Source of the DNA: Rhizobium metallidurans
GTDB taxonomy: Bacteria; Pseudomonadota; Alphaproteobacteria; Rhizobiales; Rhizobiaceae
DNA length: 64,000 nucleotides
Assembly (NCBI RefSeq): GCF_014196505.1
Contig: NZ_JACIDW010000008.1
Coordinates: forward strand, 62,001 to 126,000
Direction: 5' to 3'
Shown here: positions 63,797-64,000 of the stretch, piece by piece
Numbering within the stretch: the first letter of the stretch is position 1
How the letters are laid out: the number at the start of each line of letters is the position of its first letter
The notes under the pieces: generated by a model
Database searches by the model: none
Seen by the model: only the letters and a program-made list of their open reading frames with translations
What the model was told of the DNA's origin: nothing
Program-made: the position numbers and the translations under genes

Positions 63797-64000
63797 GTGT
63801 TTATCTTCTCAAAACTCGTCTGGATTTTCGGGCAGCCCCTGTCGCTGGCCTTCCTCCTCGTCGTCGTCGCGCTGATCGCGGGACTGGTCCGCTTTAGGAT
63901 CATCAGCCTGCTCGCGACCGCCTGTGCCGGCCTCGTGCTCTTCCTCACGCTCTACACGACATCAGGCAACTACCTGCTGCAGGGCCTGGAGGATCGCTTC
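63797..64000 (+). CDS. YdcF-family protein, 3' end outside the window
   Basis: 68 codons visible, no stop before the edge. GTG start then FIFSKLVWIFGQPLSLAFLLV... with two membrane helices and TSGNYLLQGLEDRF, the N-terminal pattern of YdcF/ElyC/SanA proteins, which are involved in envelope homeostasis. The DUF218 catalytic-like domain would lie beyond base 64000. Ribosome site weak (CGGAG about 10 bases upstream). Confidence 0.75.
   Translation, partial: MFIFSKLVWIFGQPLSLAFLLVVVALIAGLVRFRIISLLATACAGLVLFLTLYTTSGNYLLQGLEDRF

Overview
The window looks like chromosome of a Rhizobiaceae-type alphaproteobacterium (order Hyphomicrobiales). The evidence is high GC content with strong third-position bias, a nine-gene Tad/Flp pilus cluster in the order of the Agrobacterium ctp locus, a FYDLN-acid protein, a BA14K protein, and rpsA-cmk next to tRNA-Ala. 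No insertion sequence, prophage or CRISPR array was seen. The genus is not resolved.

Layout. 1-624: 5' part of deoB (minus). 0.7-13.3 kb: Tad pilus assembly, with two TadE-like minor pilins and a stand-alone secretin N-domain protein on minus, then pilin, cpaA-F, tadB and tadC on plus, then a LysE exporter and a TadD-like TPR lipoprotein. CtrA-like boxes precede three of these transcription units, and a two-hairpin terminator sits between the pilin gene and cpaA. 13.3-23.6 kb: peptide-handling genes (M17 aminopeptidase, MarR, NlpC/P60 peptidase; then on minus P1 peptidase, LysR, a dipeptide-type ABC system without ATPase, and an amidase). A nest of palindromic repeats lies inside the ABC operon. 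23.7-29.1 kb: a small conserved gene with its own terminator, a DHFR-like reductase, a three-domain kinase/M23-like/aminotransferase fusion, and purU. 29.3-34 kb: an exopolysaccharide group (VpsF-like polymerase, GH5 glycosidase, Wzz/GumC-like protein). 34-37.9 kb: ECF sigma factor with NrsF-type anti-sigma, tRNA-Leu, BA14K protein, SelW-like protein and a glutamine amidotransferase.

38-54 kb is the most interesting accessory region. It is a catabolic locus with three Gfo/Idh/MocA dehydrogenases, a sugar isomerase-like protein, a complete carbohydrate ABC importer, an APH-type kinase, a dimethylglycine-dehydrogenase-like flavoprotein, a fructuronate-reductase-type dehydrogenase, UxaC and a TetR regulator. 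A shared 18-bp palindrome lies in front of three of its transcription units, which suggests one TetR regulon linking import, oxidation, N-demethylation-type chemistry and uronate degradation. The substrate is unknown.

54-64 kb: SlyX, PACE exporter, RNase D, an Ala/Glu-rich orphan protein, rpsA, cmk, a PaiB-like flavoprotein where aroA is expected, the FYDLN protein, tRNA-Ala(GGC), an Abi_2/HEPN abortive-infection gene directly after the tRNA, a YoaK-family protein, and the start of a YdcF-family protein cut by the window edge.
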